The translations under genes were made by a program, and so were the position numbers. From Enchytraeus crypticus (Eukaryota; Annelida; Clitellata; Enchytraeida; Enchytraeidae): DNA of 64,000 nucleotides. Within the stretch, counting starts at the first letter, position 1; each line of letters opens with the position of its first letter. Where the stretch lies: assembly GCA_905160935.1 (NCBI GenBank), contig CAJHZI010000647.1, positions 622,001 through 686,000 on the forward strand, in the 5' to 3' direction. Of the stretch, positions 34,669 to 46,430 are shown piece by piece. The notes beneath the pieces are model-generated. The model saw only the letters and a list, made by a program, of their open reading frames with translations. It had not been told where the DNA came from and searched no databases.

Positions 34669-35934
34669 TGTAATGATGACTATTTTAGTGTGTCCGTTTT
34701 GATTTGTAATGACGTAAAATCTGTCTACAGCTGTTTCTCATTGTTAGATGTGCAAAGATGTATTGTTATGATGAACTTGACGTCTATAATTCCAAAATAT
34801 TATTAATGTACGTATTCATGGACTGATTGGTTGTGTTATGTAATTTTGTGTAATTATGCGTAATTATCTGTATCTGCATTGTTGTGTATGGAGAGAATAT
34901 ATTTTTGTATGTTTTATTACTATGCACATTTACCGATGCTATTTATTGTATTTTGTTTGTAGTTTAACATTTCCAGGCATATTTTAACATCTGTATTTTC
35001 TTGCTTGTCTATCAATCAATAGCAAATTTTATTTAACAAACTTAACGAAGTCTCAGCAGCAAAGAAGTATTCTAGCCTGTTCGAACGTTATCTGTGCAAT
35101 CGCCAAATACTAGGAACCTGTTCTTTTCCTGGCTGCGATGTTGTAAATAATTTTTGTAAAAGCATTTCCATTATAATGTAAATCGCGAATTAATAAATAT
35201 ATGCTCTCGTATTTGCATTTACCTGTTATTTTCGTAATTTTAGTTTAGACGTATGATTTGTATGTATTATATTTTTACCTAACTGATGAAAGAACATAAA
35301 ATAAAATTGGACAAATTAAAGAATTATTTATCTACTTAAAATTACTGTTGTTGTTTTAATCGCATTAGTAATGTGGAAGCGCGTGGACTTCGGGGTAATA
35401 CTTATGGAGACTTGTATTAATTTGCATGGATTATTGTTTTGAAGACATCTGCACTGTGACGCTTTTTTCAAAGGTAGGCCTACTCCATACGAGTACTTAT
35501 AAATCGGAGAAAATCAAAGTATCAACTGACATTTACAACTTAGTTGTAGACTTTTGATTAAGACTGTTTTGCGAAATTCCACACAACTTTCGTGTATATC
35601 TCACATACTTATGGTGTGAATTAAAAGAAATTTTAGATGTAATAAAATGACTTAACTCTACTGATTTTGCATAAATTGAACATTTTTAACTACTAGTCTA
35701 CCACTTATTTTGAAATATAAATGTTTATTTAACATGATATTTACTGCGCTTTTTCGCTATTTATCAAATTCAAAGTCGCAAAAATCAAGCGCAATCATGT
35801 ACTCGAGGTTCATTCATTCATTCATTAAATAACTTGGATGTTAAAGTTTTTGTCGCATTGTTCTATGACGATTGTGATCATATACGACTGACGTATGATG
35901 TGGGTGTTCAGTTGTATTCTTGTATCCAGCTTTT
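34669..35934. other. Intergenic stretch, no gene seen
   Basis: AT-rich non-coding sequence; nothing recognisable was seen. Confidence 0.5.
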
Positions 35935-36150
35935 CAATGGCTGTTTTTGGGATCAATTCCTGGTAGAGCAGATCAGAGAGTAATATCTCGGACATTTACA
36001 GGATTGGTACCTTGGATAATTGACGAAAATGATGTGTTATTATAAGTGATATGGCTAATTGACAAATCTGTCTAACAATGTTTAAAATGTGGTATAAGTG
36101 ATAGATATCATCAGTAATAGTAGATTTTCGTTCGCTCTAATAAGTGTTTA
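35935..36150 (+). repeat. Degraded SINE (family 1) copy
   Basis: GATCAGAGAGTAATATCTCG, then GACATTTACAGGATTGG, GTGATAGATATCATC and AATAAGTGTTTA follow the family-1 order with a small internal duplication. Confidence 0.5.
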
Positions 36151-36700
36151 ACTATAACTTTTCCTTACAGTTCTTAAAATTGTGTCCTCAATTATATAAT
36201 TTAATTACAAATAACATAACCGCACACTATTTCAGAAAGCACAGGATGCTTGTTTAAGACAATGCTTCAAGTTAAAATTTCTGACTGAAAGGTTCTGCGC
36301 TTTTTTAAGGTTTTAATCTGAGACACATTGATTTTACGAAAGACATTCCGACTGGGGTTTGAACCCTTGGCCTGCTTTCAATTAGTTCTGATACCATGTT
36401 GGTCGATCAGCCAGTTGAATTCTATGATGAAATTAAAGAGAACAATCAAATTAGTTAGCTGTGTAAATATCAGTAAAGGAATAACTGTTTTCACTAACTC
36501 ACTGGTAAAAGGTCATGATAAATCTAAACAAACAAAATACAACATTAAAGTAGACAAATAAATAAATAGTAGAAACTCACATGTACCTAACAGGCCAGAG
36601 TAATTTAAAAATAGCTTAATGAAGAGGGTTACTACAAATTGTAAGCTCTGTGAGGTAATAGAGACCATAAAAATCTGATTTTTTTATATTTTCTGTGCAC
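36151..36700. other. Intergenic stretch, no gene seen
   Basis: No convincing coding frame or element was seen. Confidence 0.4.
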
Positions 36701-36714
36701 TGTGTTGCTATGTA

Positions 36715-37180
36715 TATAATTGTGTTGTTAAGTTCATGTATGCTATTGTTTTTTATGTTTGTTATTGTGTTGTTATTTATGTTACTGTGTTGTTATGTAT
36801 GTTACTGTGTTGTTTTGTATGTTATTGTGTTGTTATGTATGTTACTGTGTTGCTATGTATGTTATCGTGTTGTTATGTATGTTACTGTGTTGTTATGTGT
36901 CACTGTGTTGTTATGTATGTTATTGTGTTTTTATGTATGTTACTGTGTTGTTATGTATGTTACTGTGTTGTTATGTATGTTATTGTATTGTTATGTATGT
37001 TATTGTGTTGTTATGTATGTTATTGTATTGTTATGTATGTTATTGTGTTGTTATGTATGTTATTGTATTGTTATATATGTTATTGTGTTGTTATGTATGT
37101 TATTGTATTGTTATGTATGTTATTGTGTTGTTATGTATGTTATTGTGTTGTTATGTATGTTACTGTATTGTTATGTGTGT
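36715..37180. repeat. 20-bp minisatellite, about 23 copies
   Basis: The unit is TGTTGTTATGTATGTTATTG, with T/C and G/A variants. The three plus-strand reading frames of 171-224 codons rich in CYVC/VVMYV are translations of this array, because 60 bp gives a 20-residue cycle in every frame. Confidence 0.92.
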
Positions 37181-37184
37181 TATT

Positions 37185-37435
37185 CAGACTTGTGCGAAGA
37201 AAACGGAAGACCCACAGCTCCTGTTTTCGGGCAGGCTGTTCCAGGAACTAGGTATGATCTATGCTGATGTCGAGCTGGAGGTCAGCTCTAACCGTGATCC
37301 TGATATCCGCTCTCTCGTCTGGAGAGAGGTCGATCCAATAGAGATCCTCGTAACTTCTGCTGAGTGGAGACTATACTATATGCTATATACTACGTGTATA
37401 TGGCTTCGTCAGTGTACTACCTCGAGATTCTGAAC
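37185..37435 (+). other. Unassigned open frame after the minisatellite
   Basis: The frame downstream of an acceptor-like TTATTCAG reads TCAKKTEDPQLLFSGRLFQE, followed by LGMIYADVELEVSS and a stop near 37433. GC content is higher than in the surroundings, and a GTATGA donor-like site lies at about 37252. It could be an isolated exon or a degraded element. I do not recognise it. Confidence 0.2.
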
Positions 37436-37595
37436 TGCACACTTTATATGAACATCATCGTCAGTTATTGCCTCGAGATTCTGTACTGCAGACTTTATAT
37501 GAACATCATCGTCAGTTATTACCTCGAGATTCTGTACTGCAGACTTTATATGAACATCATCGTCAGCTATTACCTCGAGATTCTGGACTATATTC
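37436..37595. repeat. 51-bp tandem repeat, about 3 copies
   Basis: The unit contains TTTATATGAACATCATCGTC, AGTTATTACCTCGAGATTC and TGTACTGCAGAC. Being 17 codons long, it stays open in more than one frame. Confidence 0.85.
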
Positions 37596-37735
37596 TGGAC
37601 CTTATATAAGTCTTATTGTCTTAAGTTACGGAAGAAAGAAGATCATCACTCATTTCTTCAAGATCTGGACCATACAAGATATTCTTCATCCATCTGTAGG
37701 CCTAATGGAGAGACTGTAGAACTGTATTAATACAA

Positions 37736-37815
37736 GAGAAAGAGAGAGAGAGAGAGAGTTGTGGTACAAGGGTGGTTAATTTACCAGGAGGAGGGAGACG
37801 GTGTATTAATACATT

Positions 37816-37862
<47 letters not shown>
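37736..37862. repeat. (AG)n microsatellites
   Basis: Two purine tracts of AG units, at about 37737-37758 and 37819-37861, separated by unique sequence. Confidence 0.9.
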
Positions 37863-37864
<2 letters not shown>

Positions 37865-38189
37865 TAGACAAAGAGATGGACAATATATATTAGGCCTAAT
37901 TATATAATTAATGACGCTAGAGTGCGTTCATGTAGGCTACATAAACTGCTAGTTATCAGTTAGACAGAAAAGCATCTGAAGTAACCATTCAGGTTCGCTC
38001 ATTCTCAATTTCAGTGTAGAACAGAACAGTAGTAGTAGTAGTCAGTAGCGGCGCCAAGATTTTTTTCCGAGTAGGCTAAAATTTTTCTTTTCGTCATAAT
38101 GTGATGAGCCGCGGGGGGGGTGGTAACAGAATTTAGAAACTTCAAGTTCAATACATCATTTTCTTTTTCGATGTTTCGTCAGACTCTGA

Positions 38190-38215
38190 GTTGAGCGGGG
38201 GGGGGGGGGGGGGGG
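38190..38215. repeat. Poly-G tract
   Basis: An almost pure run of about 20 or more G near the left end of the hAT element; its length may be affected by sequencing. Confidence 0.85.
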
Positions 38216-39648
38216 TGTTGTGCTGTCAGAGTTGCGCCTGAGACCCTGAGCCTACCCCAGCCTATACCAATAGTTATAGGTATAGGCTGCATGTGGTAAA
38301 ATTGCATCCGTAAAAATCCTGCGGGAGCGGGAGAATTTTGTTTCCGGTAAGCTACACTAGTAACACTACACTAGTACACTACAGGCTACAAATTACAATA
38401 TCCAGGCGTCTACGTCGTCTACACTAATTAAAGTAGTATAAATGAAATATAATCCGCACGCCACAGGAATTACAGAGTTAAGTTTTCATTCTTTCCAACT
38501 TGGTACAAGTTACATAATGTCATAAAATCAATTTAAAAAACAAATGTTTTCGGAATACAGATCAATTAGTTATATTTACAACTTCATCAGAATTTTATAA
38601 TTAACTGAACGGTTATGAACCCCATTTAAATAGCAAATGAGATTCGCCTACTGGCAAGTTTTGCAAATTCGTCAACCACCATGAAAGGATCCTCGTTCAG
38701 TCGATTGCTCAAATCTCGGTTAATGGATAACAGTGTTAAATTTGATAATCTGTCCTCAACTATAGTCGTGCGCAGTAATGATTTTATTCGATTTAATGAG
38801 CTAAAACTTCTTTCACTACTTGCACTAGACACGGGTATGGTTAACACCAGCTTGTAATAAAGAAATAAATCGGAGAAACTTTCTTTCATTGCAAAAAGGA
38901 CTCTGTAGCAGCCCATGACGCTGTCAGCTTTCTCAGCAATGAATAAATTCTTCGCAACTGGTATCTGATTTTTCATAGAATCTATATTAAAACTGAACCG
39001 ACTAAACTCTTTGCAAAATTTCAATATTTCTTCAGAGTTCATGAATAAATTGTTTTTAGGTTCAGCAGCCAATAGTCCTTTACATAGAGCAATATTATCC
39101 AAAAGTCGTCTCGACATTTCAGAGATGAATCGATCAATAATTTCAAAATAAATAGATCGTAGACTTACTCGAATTGTTTGAATGTTTGTGCTACTGCTTC
39201 CGGCTGTGCTTAACAGTAGGCTGCCTGTAAGTCGCTAAGATAATATTTTTCGGCGTTTCATGCTTCCAGGTGCGGAATCAGGATTTGGTACTTCTACAAA
39301 TATCTTTTCTGCTAACACAGCAGCAGATCTCCATATTTCTTCGAATTTGACTTCACTTCTCATTTCTTTCAGAGTACTTATTGTAGCTTCGCACAAGGAT
39401 ATAGCTCGTGTATAAATTAATTCAGGATTTTGAAGATACTCCGACAGTGTATTTGTTGTGCCAAGTACTTCGTCCATTAGTACTAGTAGTAGCAAAATAT
39501 TAAATGACTGCAGCTGGCTGATGTAACCTTTGCACTCTGCTGCTTCTGTTGCGAACTTCGCTTATGTTGATTCGAACTCGAATCTTTGCGGCCTTTCTAG
39601 GTCTGACTGCGCGACGCCGTCTTGTAGGCTGTTAGGCCTGAGGTGCGT

Positions 39649-39657
39649 ATATATAGA
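39649..39657 (+). promoter_or_regulatory. TATA box of TG..CA element copy A
   Basis: TATATATAG, about 100 bp from the element's 5' end. Copy B has TATAAATA at the equivalent place (minus strand, about 60720-60728), so the motif is conserved. Confidence 0.55.
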
Positions 39658-40112
39658 GGTGTCGCTTGGCGGTTAAAAGAACTTCACTCACTAGTCGTTG
39701 CCAAGTCAACATAGTCGTCTCTTCCCGGTCTCTGCTTAGTCGAGACGCACGCGAGCGTTTAGGTTAGGCGGTCGATAAAAACTGTTACGTTAGAGACTAT
39801 TGTTGTGATAGCGATATCGTTTGCTAATTATTAAGTACCTTTAATAAACCTAAACTCTATGACTTAAAACACGTGTTGGTGTCTATAAATACTGAGACTT
39901 AAAGTACGGTAATTAGGCTGACTTAATCTAATAATCATAAATAAGTAATCATAATAAGTGATCTACCTAAACCGCCCAGCTGATATCCCTCAGAGTGTCT
40001 GGCCTCCGTCGTGTAAGAAACCTACTACGTGTAAGTACTTAATTAATGTCTCATGGTCGTTACTAAATTAACAGCTCATTTATTTATACACCCAATCTAA
40101 TCCATACAGGCT

Positions 40113-40752
40113 ATGGACCTGCCAGTCATAGACGGTATACCTGACGTCGGGGCATATGAGGTTCACCCCTCGGTCAACGAACAGCCCAAGGCCGACAACG
40201 GTACTCACTTAGGAAAACAAAGGCACATAGGAATAATAGAGTCAGAACCTCTCTTATCGAGGGCTAACCTCTCCGCCAGAGAACCACCAGGTGGTGCTGG
40301 CGACATTAGCCAAGGTGAATTGGCAGTCCAGTTTACACAAACATTATTTCCACATAATGTAGTAATATGCGATGGTAGGCAAGAGCCTATGATTCCGACG
40401 GGGTCGAGCAGCCTCGATCGTGCAGAGTCCGTCCTGGGAGAACCTCTCGACGGACTACTGCCAACCGCCAACCGCCTAGCGACAGCCGACTACCGCCGTG
40501 CTGTTGATGATAGGCTCCATGAAATCATGGCGACAACCGCCAACCGACCGCCAACCACCAACCTCTTGGCGACTACCGACAACCGCCAGGCTATCGATAC
40601 TAGGCGCTCGGTCATTACGGCGAGTACCGCCAGCGGCTTCCCCGAGATGTCGGTATTCTCCGACTGTTACCCGAGGGAAGCACCGCCCTCCCCCAGATTA
40701 GCGGCGGCCTCCGTTGCTCGTCAACGGCCGGCAGCGCTTGATAAAAGCAACA
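40113..40752 (+). CDS. Unknown ORF inside TG..CA element copy A
   Basis: About 213 codons from ATG to the element's end, starting MDLPVIDGIPDVGAYEVHPS. The middle includes IIESEPLL, GDISQGELAVQ and VVICDGRQ. Near-repeats follow (TANRLATADYRRAVDDR, then TTDNRQAIDTRRS), ending PSPRLAAASVARQRPAA. The frame then runs about 25 codons into the host hAT element before a stop. Copy B encodes the same segments in the same frames but with frameshifts. I do not recognise a domain; it could be a gag-like N-terminus or a spurious frame kept by GC content. Confidence 0.4.
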
Positions 40753-42646
40753 CTTCACTAGGTTTGCCTTTCTCCGTTATTTCTTCTAAGGCCATAATTA
40801 CAGCGTCAATCCTGTTTCGGAAATAAAGCACCCCTTTTTTCTTGCTGGACCATCTCGTTTGGCAACTTTGAGGCATTTTCAATACTTCGAGTTGAAGTTC
40901 CTTTTGCGACTCTTCAAAATATTCACTTCTCAAGACAGAATTACACTGAAAATTGTATATGGCTTGCAGCAAACCAAATAAGTCCTTCAGCTCTGGAATG
41001 TTTGAGCAACAGTCGACTAAAACCAGATTTAGACGATGTGCATAACAGTGCACATAAGGACAAAAACCGCCAACTATGTCGGATATTCGTTTTTTCACAC
41101 CAGTAACATCTCCTGACATTGTACTAGCTCCATCATATGTTTGTGCAACACATTTTTTTATATTTAGCCCTGTTTCATTTATAATTTTGATGATAGACGA
41201 TGTAATTGACTCGGCATCAAATTGGTGCAAATCTAGAAATGCAATAAATCTTTCTTTCACAACTTCACCGTGTATATCTCTTAAACAAACACTTAACTGT
41301 TCAATACCTCCTTTATAGCATTATTTGGCATGGTCTCTGATTTCAGCTTGTAGTCCGGACATTTTCGTTTCAAAAGCTCAAGTATTTCTAAGAAGTTCCC
41401 CCTGTTTGTTGATTCATCGCTTTCTCGGTGACCTCTCAGGGCAATGTCTTGTTGCGCACACATCAAAATCACTTGAACGTGAGTTGCCAATACTTCACGG
41501 TTCCTTATTATGTCACTTTTGTGGTGAACAGATATCTGACTAGCAACAGATCCGCTTGTCTTCGACTGGATGTAAGCTGTATATTTTTCAAATGAAAATT
41601 GATGTGCGGATTTACCGGATACGAAATGGTTTTCAAATTGCTTAGGCATATTTTTCCAATCAGAAAATCCGGTGATGAACCAATTTTGGTTGGCAGTAGG
41701 AAAATGTCGACAACAGAAGCAGTAAACTTGATCTTTTACGACCGAATATTCTAGCATGTTATACTTTTCATACCAAGATGAATTAAAGCTGCGGTTTTGC
41801 CTTCCTATCTGGGTCTTAGGAAATGTTTTCAATCTAGGCTGTACAGGTGTGGAATCTTTGTCCTTGCTAGTGTCACTTGGTGCTGCTACAGTTTCACTCA
41901 TTTTGATTCACAATTTCACAAATGTCAGGGAAATGACTGGAAGAATTGGAATTATTGTCTAAATTAAAAATAAAACTTATAATTATCGATATCAATGTAT
42001 CAAAATAATTATCAAGAATCAAGTTCATTTCAATTAATTTACGACTTTTTAGTGATAGTGTGATAGATTATTATAAGAGAAATAAATTACTGTCTAATAG
42101 TTTAACTTAAGTTATAATAATCTTAAATCTATTAATATATAATTTTTGAATTTAACGAAGTTAAATTAAATTAAACTAATTAAATTAATTTAATGTCACT
42201 GTGACACTAAATTAATTAATTTATTACCGTAATTTGACTTCAAGGGTAAAGTAATATTAATTTAGGCTTTAAAGCTTCGCTTATATTGTTTACCGGCACG
42301 ACTGCGCCAATTTGCGCCAATCACAGCATTCGTTGAATGATTTTCAGTGCAGAATCAGCGTTTCGCATCTTAACTGACCTAATTCGTTGAGAGTTGTCCA
42401 ATGATAGTGTTTGTTACAAAAGTTACACGTTATATTACCTTTCTGTTTTAACAGTCGACGAAACTTATGAATTACAATTCGCGTCAAGCATAAATAAAAA
42501 TATTGTAATTTGTAGAACGACTTCTGAACGAGAGATCGGAGAGAAAGTTTACTACATCATTTTCACGACCAAACATTTTTTTTCGAAAAAACCGAGTAGG
42601 CTATAGCCTACTCCAGCCTATGCCTGGCGCCGCCACTGGTAGTATT

Positions 42647-43194
42647 AGTATGCACTTCTGCGCACCGACGTGTGCAGGCAACACTTGCAATCGTAGGTAT
42701 GGGAAAAGAAGAAGTGGAAAGAAGGAAAAACAGTGACGCAACGGGTAAGAGAGACAAGTCTGGCGGGAGATTATCGGTGGTCCAGTACGATGAAACAGGG
42801 GAGTTGAGACTGAACCATGAAGCATAGGCCACGGCCCCAAACAGCGATGTAGCCATCAGGCCTAATGCGTTCAAGAGGAGCAGTAATAGCTACACTCGTT
42901 ATTTAGTAACTTTAACTTAATGTAAGGCAGAGACTGCTCAAATATAACTTAAAGTATGCCTATGTTATTGAAATATAATAGGGACTAATAAAACAGCGCT
43001 TAGTGATCGCTGTTGGTTTACTTTCTTCGTCTCATTCATTAATTATCACTGCAATCTTAGCGATCCGTCGTTTCATCAGTGACCCATCTGGTTGACGACA
43101 GCAGATATTTATCCGGTCGTACATATTTATGTGAGTAAATTCTAATAGTAGGCCACTAGGCCTAGTTAACTGAACAAAACATTTCAATTTAAAC
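42647..43194. other. Intergenic stretch, no gene seen
   Basis: It follows the right target duplication of the hAT element. No gene was recognised. Confidence 0.45.
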
Positions 43195-43420
43195 ATGGTA
43201 GATTCGTTGAAGTACGGATACGCCATGGAGACACTCGATCGGTACCGGCGAACAAATAGAAGATCCAAAAACGGTGCAAATTACAAAATCCAGATAATCA
43301 GTCCAAAAAGAGAGGGAATTAAAGAAAAGGAGGCTTAGGGGCTGGTCGTAACTCATGGACACCGGATGGAAAAGTGAGTTGGAAAAGGTGGGTGGCACTG
43401 GGCGCTTCAACATCCTACGG
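43195..43420 (-). repeat. LINE 3' tail fragment
   Basis: AGATCCAAAAACGGTGCAAA, then AAAATCCAGATAATCAGTCC, collinear with 46225-46270 and inverted relative to 19480-19440. Confidence 0.6.
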
Positions 43421-43574
43421 AACTGTTCCTAAGAAAGAAAATTTATTTCTTTTGTTTGCTTTGTGTTTTTTAGACATAAAACCAACTTCATTAACACTGA
43501 ATTCGTAAGCAAATCGAAAAGAAATTCGGCAAATAATTTCGCTATTGTTATATTGGCTTAATATGTACAGTAGA

Positions 43575-44012
43575 CATATTCATGTATACATGTATAACGC
43601 TGGTAAACCATTTTACCTTTCCGATCCCCTAATCCAGTATCAACCTTCTCGTAAGCTTCGTTCTTCCGTTGCCAAATATATAGCTCAGAATTCCTGATAT
43701 TCACGTCCTTAGGTAGACGTTCGATCTTTTTCTTTTTCAGCTCCTACTCTTCTCTCATGCTCTAGCTACTATGCTTTCACTTTCCAATGTAAGTTGAAAA
43801 CACATCTTTTCCCGCCATAGCTTTTCATCTTGCCCGACTGTTTTTCTTTATACCAGACAGGCACCATTTAGGATCCTTTTCTTTCTCTGCAGTACTTGCT
43901 TCTCAGATCGGTTGGGATGAATCGACTTGTGGTGGCATGAAGTGGGGGAGGGGCGTCCCTAATATCATCCTTGTATGAGGAAACAGACGTTAAATCTTTG
44001 TTATTACTATTA
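43575..44012 (+). pseudogene. LINE ORF2 C-terminus and 3' tail
   Basis: A decayed frame ends with a SAPTLLSC-type motif and CKLKTHLFPP, matching the final ORF2 segment (F..AP.LWN.LP....F K..LKTHLF). The tail ends ATATCATCCTTGTATGAGG, then GACGTTAAATCTTTGTTATT, as at 24836-24900. Confidence 0.7.
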
Positions 44013-44564
44013 TTAATTATGTAAAGTACAACATTCTATATATTTGAGTGTAACTGATGGATCGCTGTATCTGCTTCTTGAAAATATTCGCAGCAGAAAC
44101 AGCGATGCATCAGGGAGCAGCCTGTCTCTGGCCTCCAATAGTTTAGATAAATTTACTTACAATTTCTAAGTTACTGAAAATTGAACTTGAATTTGACAAT
44201 GTAGTGTGGTTTAATAATAGTAATATCAAAGATATTCTAATATAATGGTAATATTTTAATATAACAAGTGTGGATTAATAGATTAAATTATTAATTGATT
44301 TTGTAAATAAAAAGAAATACTAAAACATTAGAATTTGCAAGAACAATAACCAAGTTTGTTTATTGTAGTCACATGTATAAAAATCTAATTAAATATAACC
44401 CTGGTATCAAGGCAATTGCCCAAAACTAGGAGGGTGGGATTTTATTGAAATCATGGGGCTAATTCCTTATTTAGTTTGCATTTAATGAAGGAATAGAATT
44501 TCACAAAAATTTATTATAGATCGGAAAGTCACTTTATTTTTATATAAAAAATTATTAATAATAA

Positions 44565-46137
44565 CACTGGTCAACAGTGATTTTTCATCAAGCAAATTAT
44601 TGGGTCATCCATATAGGATTTTCGACGCTGATTCCAAATATGCAAGCAATTTTTCTCTATCACGTCTAGTTTTTGTGATGAGGCAGACTATATTTTAACT
44701 TTATTCGCAATTTTCTGCCGGTTTGTTACTTACGCATTGACTTCTACGGACCTCGATTCATTTTTCCTCCATAGTCTTTGGAATTGGGAACTTCCACATG
44801 ACGTAATTATGTAATTTAACAACCATCTTGAGTTTATATTCATAAGTAAAATCAATCAAATTGCCTCGAGAATGTAGAAACCAGCCGGATACATTTTGCT
44901 CTGTGTGTGGTTCATTCACTCCAAAGTCGCAAAAGAGAACTATTACGAAGGATATTTGAAAACTTTACGGAGCGTACTTTGGCTGTCCACTTGGAGACCA
45001 AGATAAGGTTTGGGCGCCACATGTCACATGCACTGCTTGTTCAAATGGTTTACGCAACTGGATAAACAAAAGGAAGCCTACCATGCCTTTCGATATACCT
45101 ATAGTATGGAGAGAGCAAGGCGATCACCGTGCAGACTGCTATGTTTGTAGCGTCAACGTAATTGGGTGCCTGTGGTACAGCCGTGCTACTGATAATCACT
45201 ATTATCACACACATGAGTGGCCGCCCAGAATCACATGCGAGCCAGGAAAAGAAAGTGTCCAAGGAAAGCCGTTAGTTGATTTCAACAAGATTTTCATTCC
45301 ATCTCTCCATATTAAACTTGGGTTAATGAAAACGTTTGTGACAGCGATGGGAAAGTCAAATTCCAGAGGATATCAATATCTTGTTGAGAAATTCCTTAGA
45401 GTTAGCTCTGCAAAACTGAAGGAGGGTATCTTTGTAGGACCTCAGATTAGGGCGATTTTGAGAGATGACAACTTTGATGTAAGTCTCAATAACTCTGAAA
45501 GAAAAGCATGGCAAGCCTTCAGATGGATTTGAGAAAACTTCTAGGAAACAGTAAGTCTCCAGACTACAGACAAGGAATCCAGAATTTGGTAGTTGCTTAC
45601 AAATAGATGGATTGTAGAATGTCTTTGAAGATTCATTTTTTGCATTCACACCTAGATTTCTACCCAGAGAACCTTGGTGCAGTCAGTGATGAACAGGGTT
45701 AGCGGTTTCACCAAGATATAAAAGGAATGGAAAAGCTTTATCAAGGCTTCTGGAATGAGAGTATGATGGCAGACTACTGCTGGTTGTTGCACCAAGATAA
45801 TCCAAATCAATCACACAAGAGAAAATCGTACGCACAACGGTTATAATTAAGTACTATTCATTCCATGACAATAGAAGATGTGGTGAGTGACAAATGAGAT
45901 AAGTTTTGCATATTTTTATTTGTTTTGACTGAAAGGTGTTGTAAGAAAATGAACTACAAACTTATGCTTATGCGTTTATTCTAAGCTTAGTATAGTTAAA
46001 GTTGAATCAGTCATAACTCAAAAACTATACGTGCTGGAAAATTTCTGGTTACTGATTTGTAATCAGCGTCAAAAAGTACTTAAGAAAAGTGTATTATAAT
46101 CTCTGATGAGATAAAAGTTTCATTTTGTTGACCTGTG
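44565..46137 (+). mobile_element. Long-TIR DNA element carrying a GDQDK-family protein
   Basis: The left end CACTGGTCAACA pairs with the right end TGTTGACCTGTG. Similarity continues about 150 bp inward; for example GACGCTGATTCCAAAT at the left matches the inverted right arm reading GACGCTGATTACAAAT. Both flanks show TAA, a possible 3-bp target duplication, but they are AT-rich. The only coding content is the relic at 44875-45846. The superfamily is not determined. Confidence 0.6.
44875..45846 (+). pseudogene. GDQDK-family uncharacterised protein, degraded
   Basis: In order: FCSVCGSFTPKSQKR (paired Cys), a stop, YFGCPLGDQDKVWAPHVTC, TACSNGLRNW, MPFDIPIVWREQGDHRADCY, then CSVN. An open frame at 45083-45532 contains FIPSLHIKLGLMKTFVTAMG, LKEGIFVGPQIRAILRD and KAWQAF. 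After further stops and shifts come LHSHLDFYPENLG, RFHQDIKGMEKLYQGFWNES and MMADYCW. I recognise this order from intronless proteins of unknown function that are highly repeated in invertebrate genomes. Cys pairs suggest metal binding near the N-terminus. This copy has at least four disruptions. Confidence 0.65.
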
Positions 46138-46141
46138 TAAT

Positions 46142-46430
46142 TAATAACAACAATTAGAGTGCTACAGTCATCAATGACAACATCGAGCACAACTGAGACA
46201 AAATCAAGTCGGCGAGCGAAAAGAAGATTCAAAAACGGTGAAAATTCCAAAATCCAGAAAATCAGTCCAAAGTATAAAGCACAATTTTTAAAGAGAACTA
46301 GTGCCTAGTTCTAGTATTCCTAGTATTGGCAATACTTGGAAGTTAAGGTTATATAAGGCTGACAAGTTAAAGAGTTGGGAAGGGGCGCTGCCCTTGAACA
46401 TCTCATTTCTAGTGTGATGTGGTTGTTCAT
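46142..46430 (-). repeat. LINE 3' tail
   Basis: The minus strand repeats 19380-19590: GTGCTCGATGTTGTCATTG, then CTGTAGCACTCTAATTGTTG. It starts immediately beside the right end of the DNA element at 44565-46137. Confidence 0.75.

Larger units (their letters stand above)
39547..40752 (+). mobile_element. TG..CA-ended element (solo-LTR-like), copy A, with ORF
   Basis: It begins TGTTGCGAACTTCG and ends TAAAAGCAACA, flanked by CTTC on both sides (39543-39546, 40753-40756). It contains a TATA box (TATATATAG, 39649-39657), an AATAAA (39843-39848) and an ORF from an ATG at 40113 that runs through the right end. Copy B at 59734-60828 (minus) has its own 4-bp duplication. TG..CA ends, TATA and poly(A) signals suggest a solo LTR of a Gypsy-like element. 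TGTNR ends with 4-bp duplications are also seen in Ginger-type DNA elements. No reverse transcriptase, integrase or second LTR is present. Confidence 0.75.
38626..41901 (-). pseudogene. hAT transposase (ZMYM/TTF-type), disrupted
   Basis: Read from 41901 downward, there is a TTF-type zinc finger region (QVYCFCCRHFPTANQNWFI), then the central region (VAQTYDGASTMSGDVTGVKK, FCPYVHCYAHRLNLVLVDCC). The C-terminal hAT dimerisation motif is PVSSASSERSFSSLNRIKS. It is broken four ways. Near 41290 the frame shifts and a segment is missing where the D-E-T-x-D first catalytic motif is expected. The TG..CA element interrupts it at 39547-40752. A single TAG at about 39238 separates it from the C-terminal block. 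It also begins decaying near 38626. The codons on both sides of the insertion join cleanly through the 4-bp duplication, so that event is recent relative to the coding decay or occurred in an almost intact gene. Confidence 0.85.
38043..42638 (-). mobile_element. hAT-type DNA transposon, 4.6 kb, with nested insertion
   Basis: The ends CAGTAGCGGCGCCA and TGGCGCCGCCACTG are inverted repeats. The flanks are GTAGTAGT (38035-38042) and GTAGTATT (42639-42646), an 8-bp duplication with one mismatch. Inward similarity includes CCGAGTAGGCTA at both ends. The element carries a minus-strand transposase relic and is interrupted by the 1.2-kb TG..CA element at 39547-40752. Confidence 0.82.

Noticed and set aside
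36695-37267. Cys/Tyr/Val-rich plus-strand reading frames
   Set aside because: They arise from the 20-bp minisatellite; all three frames stay open because the unit lacks stops.
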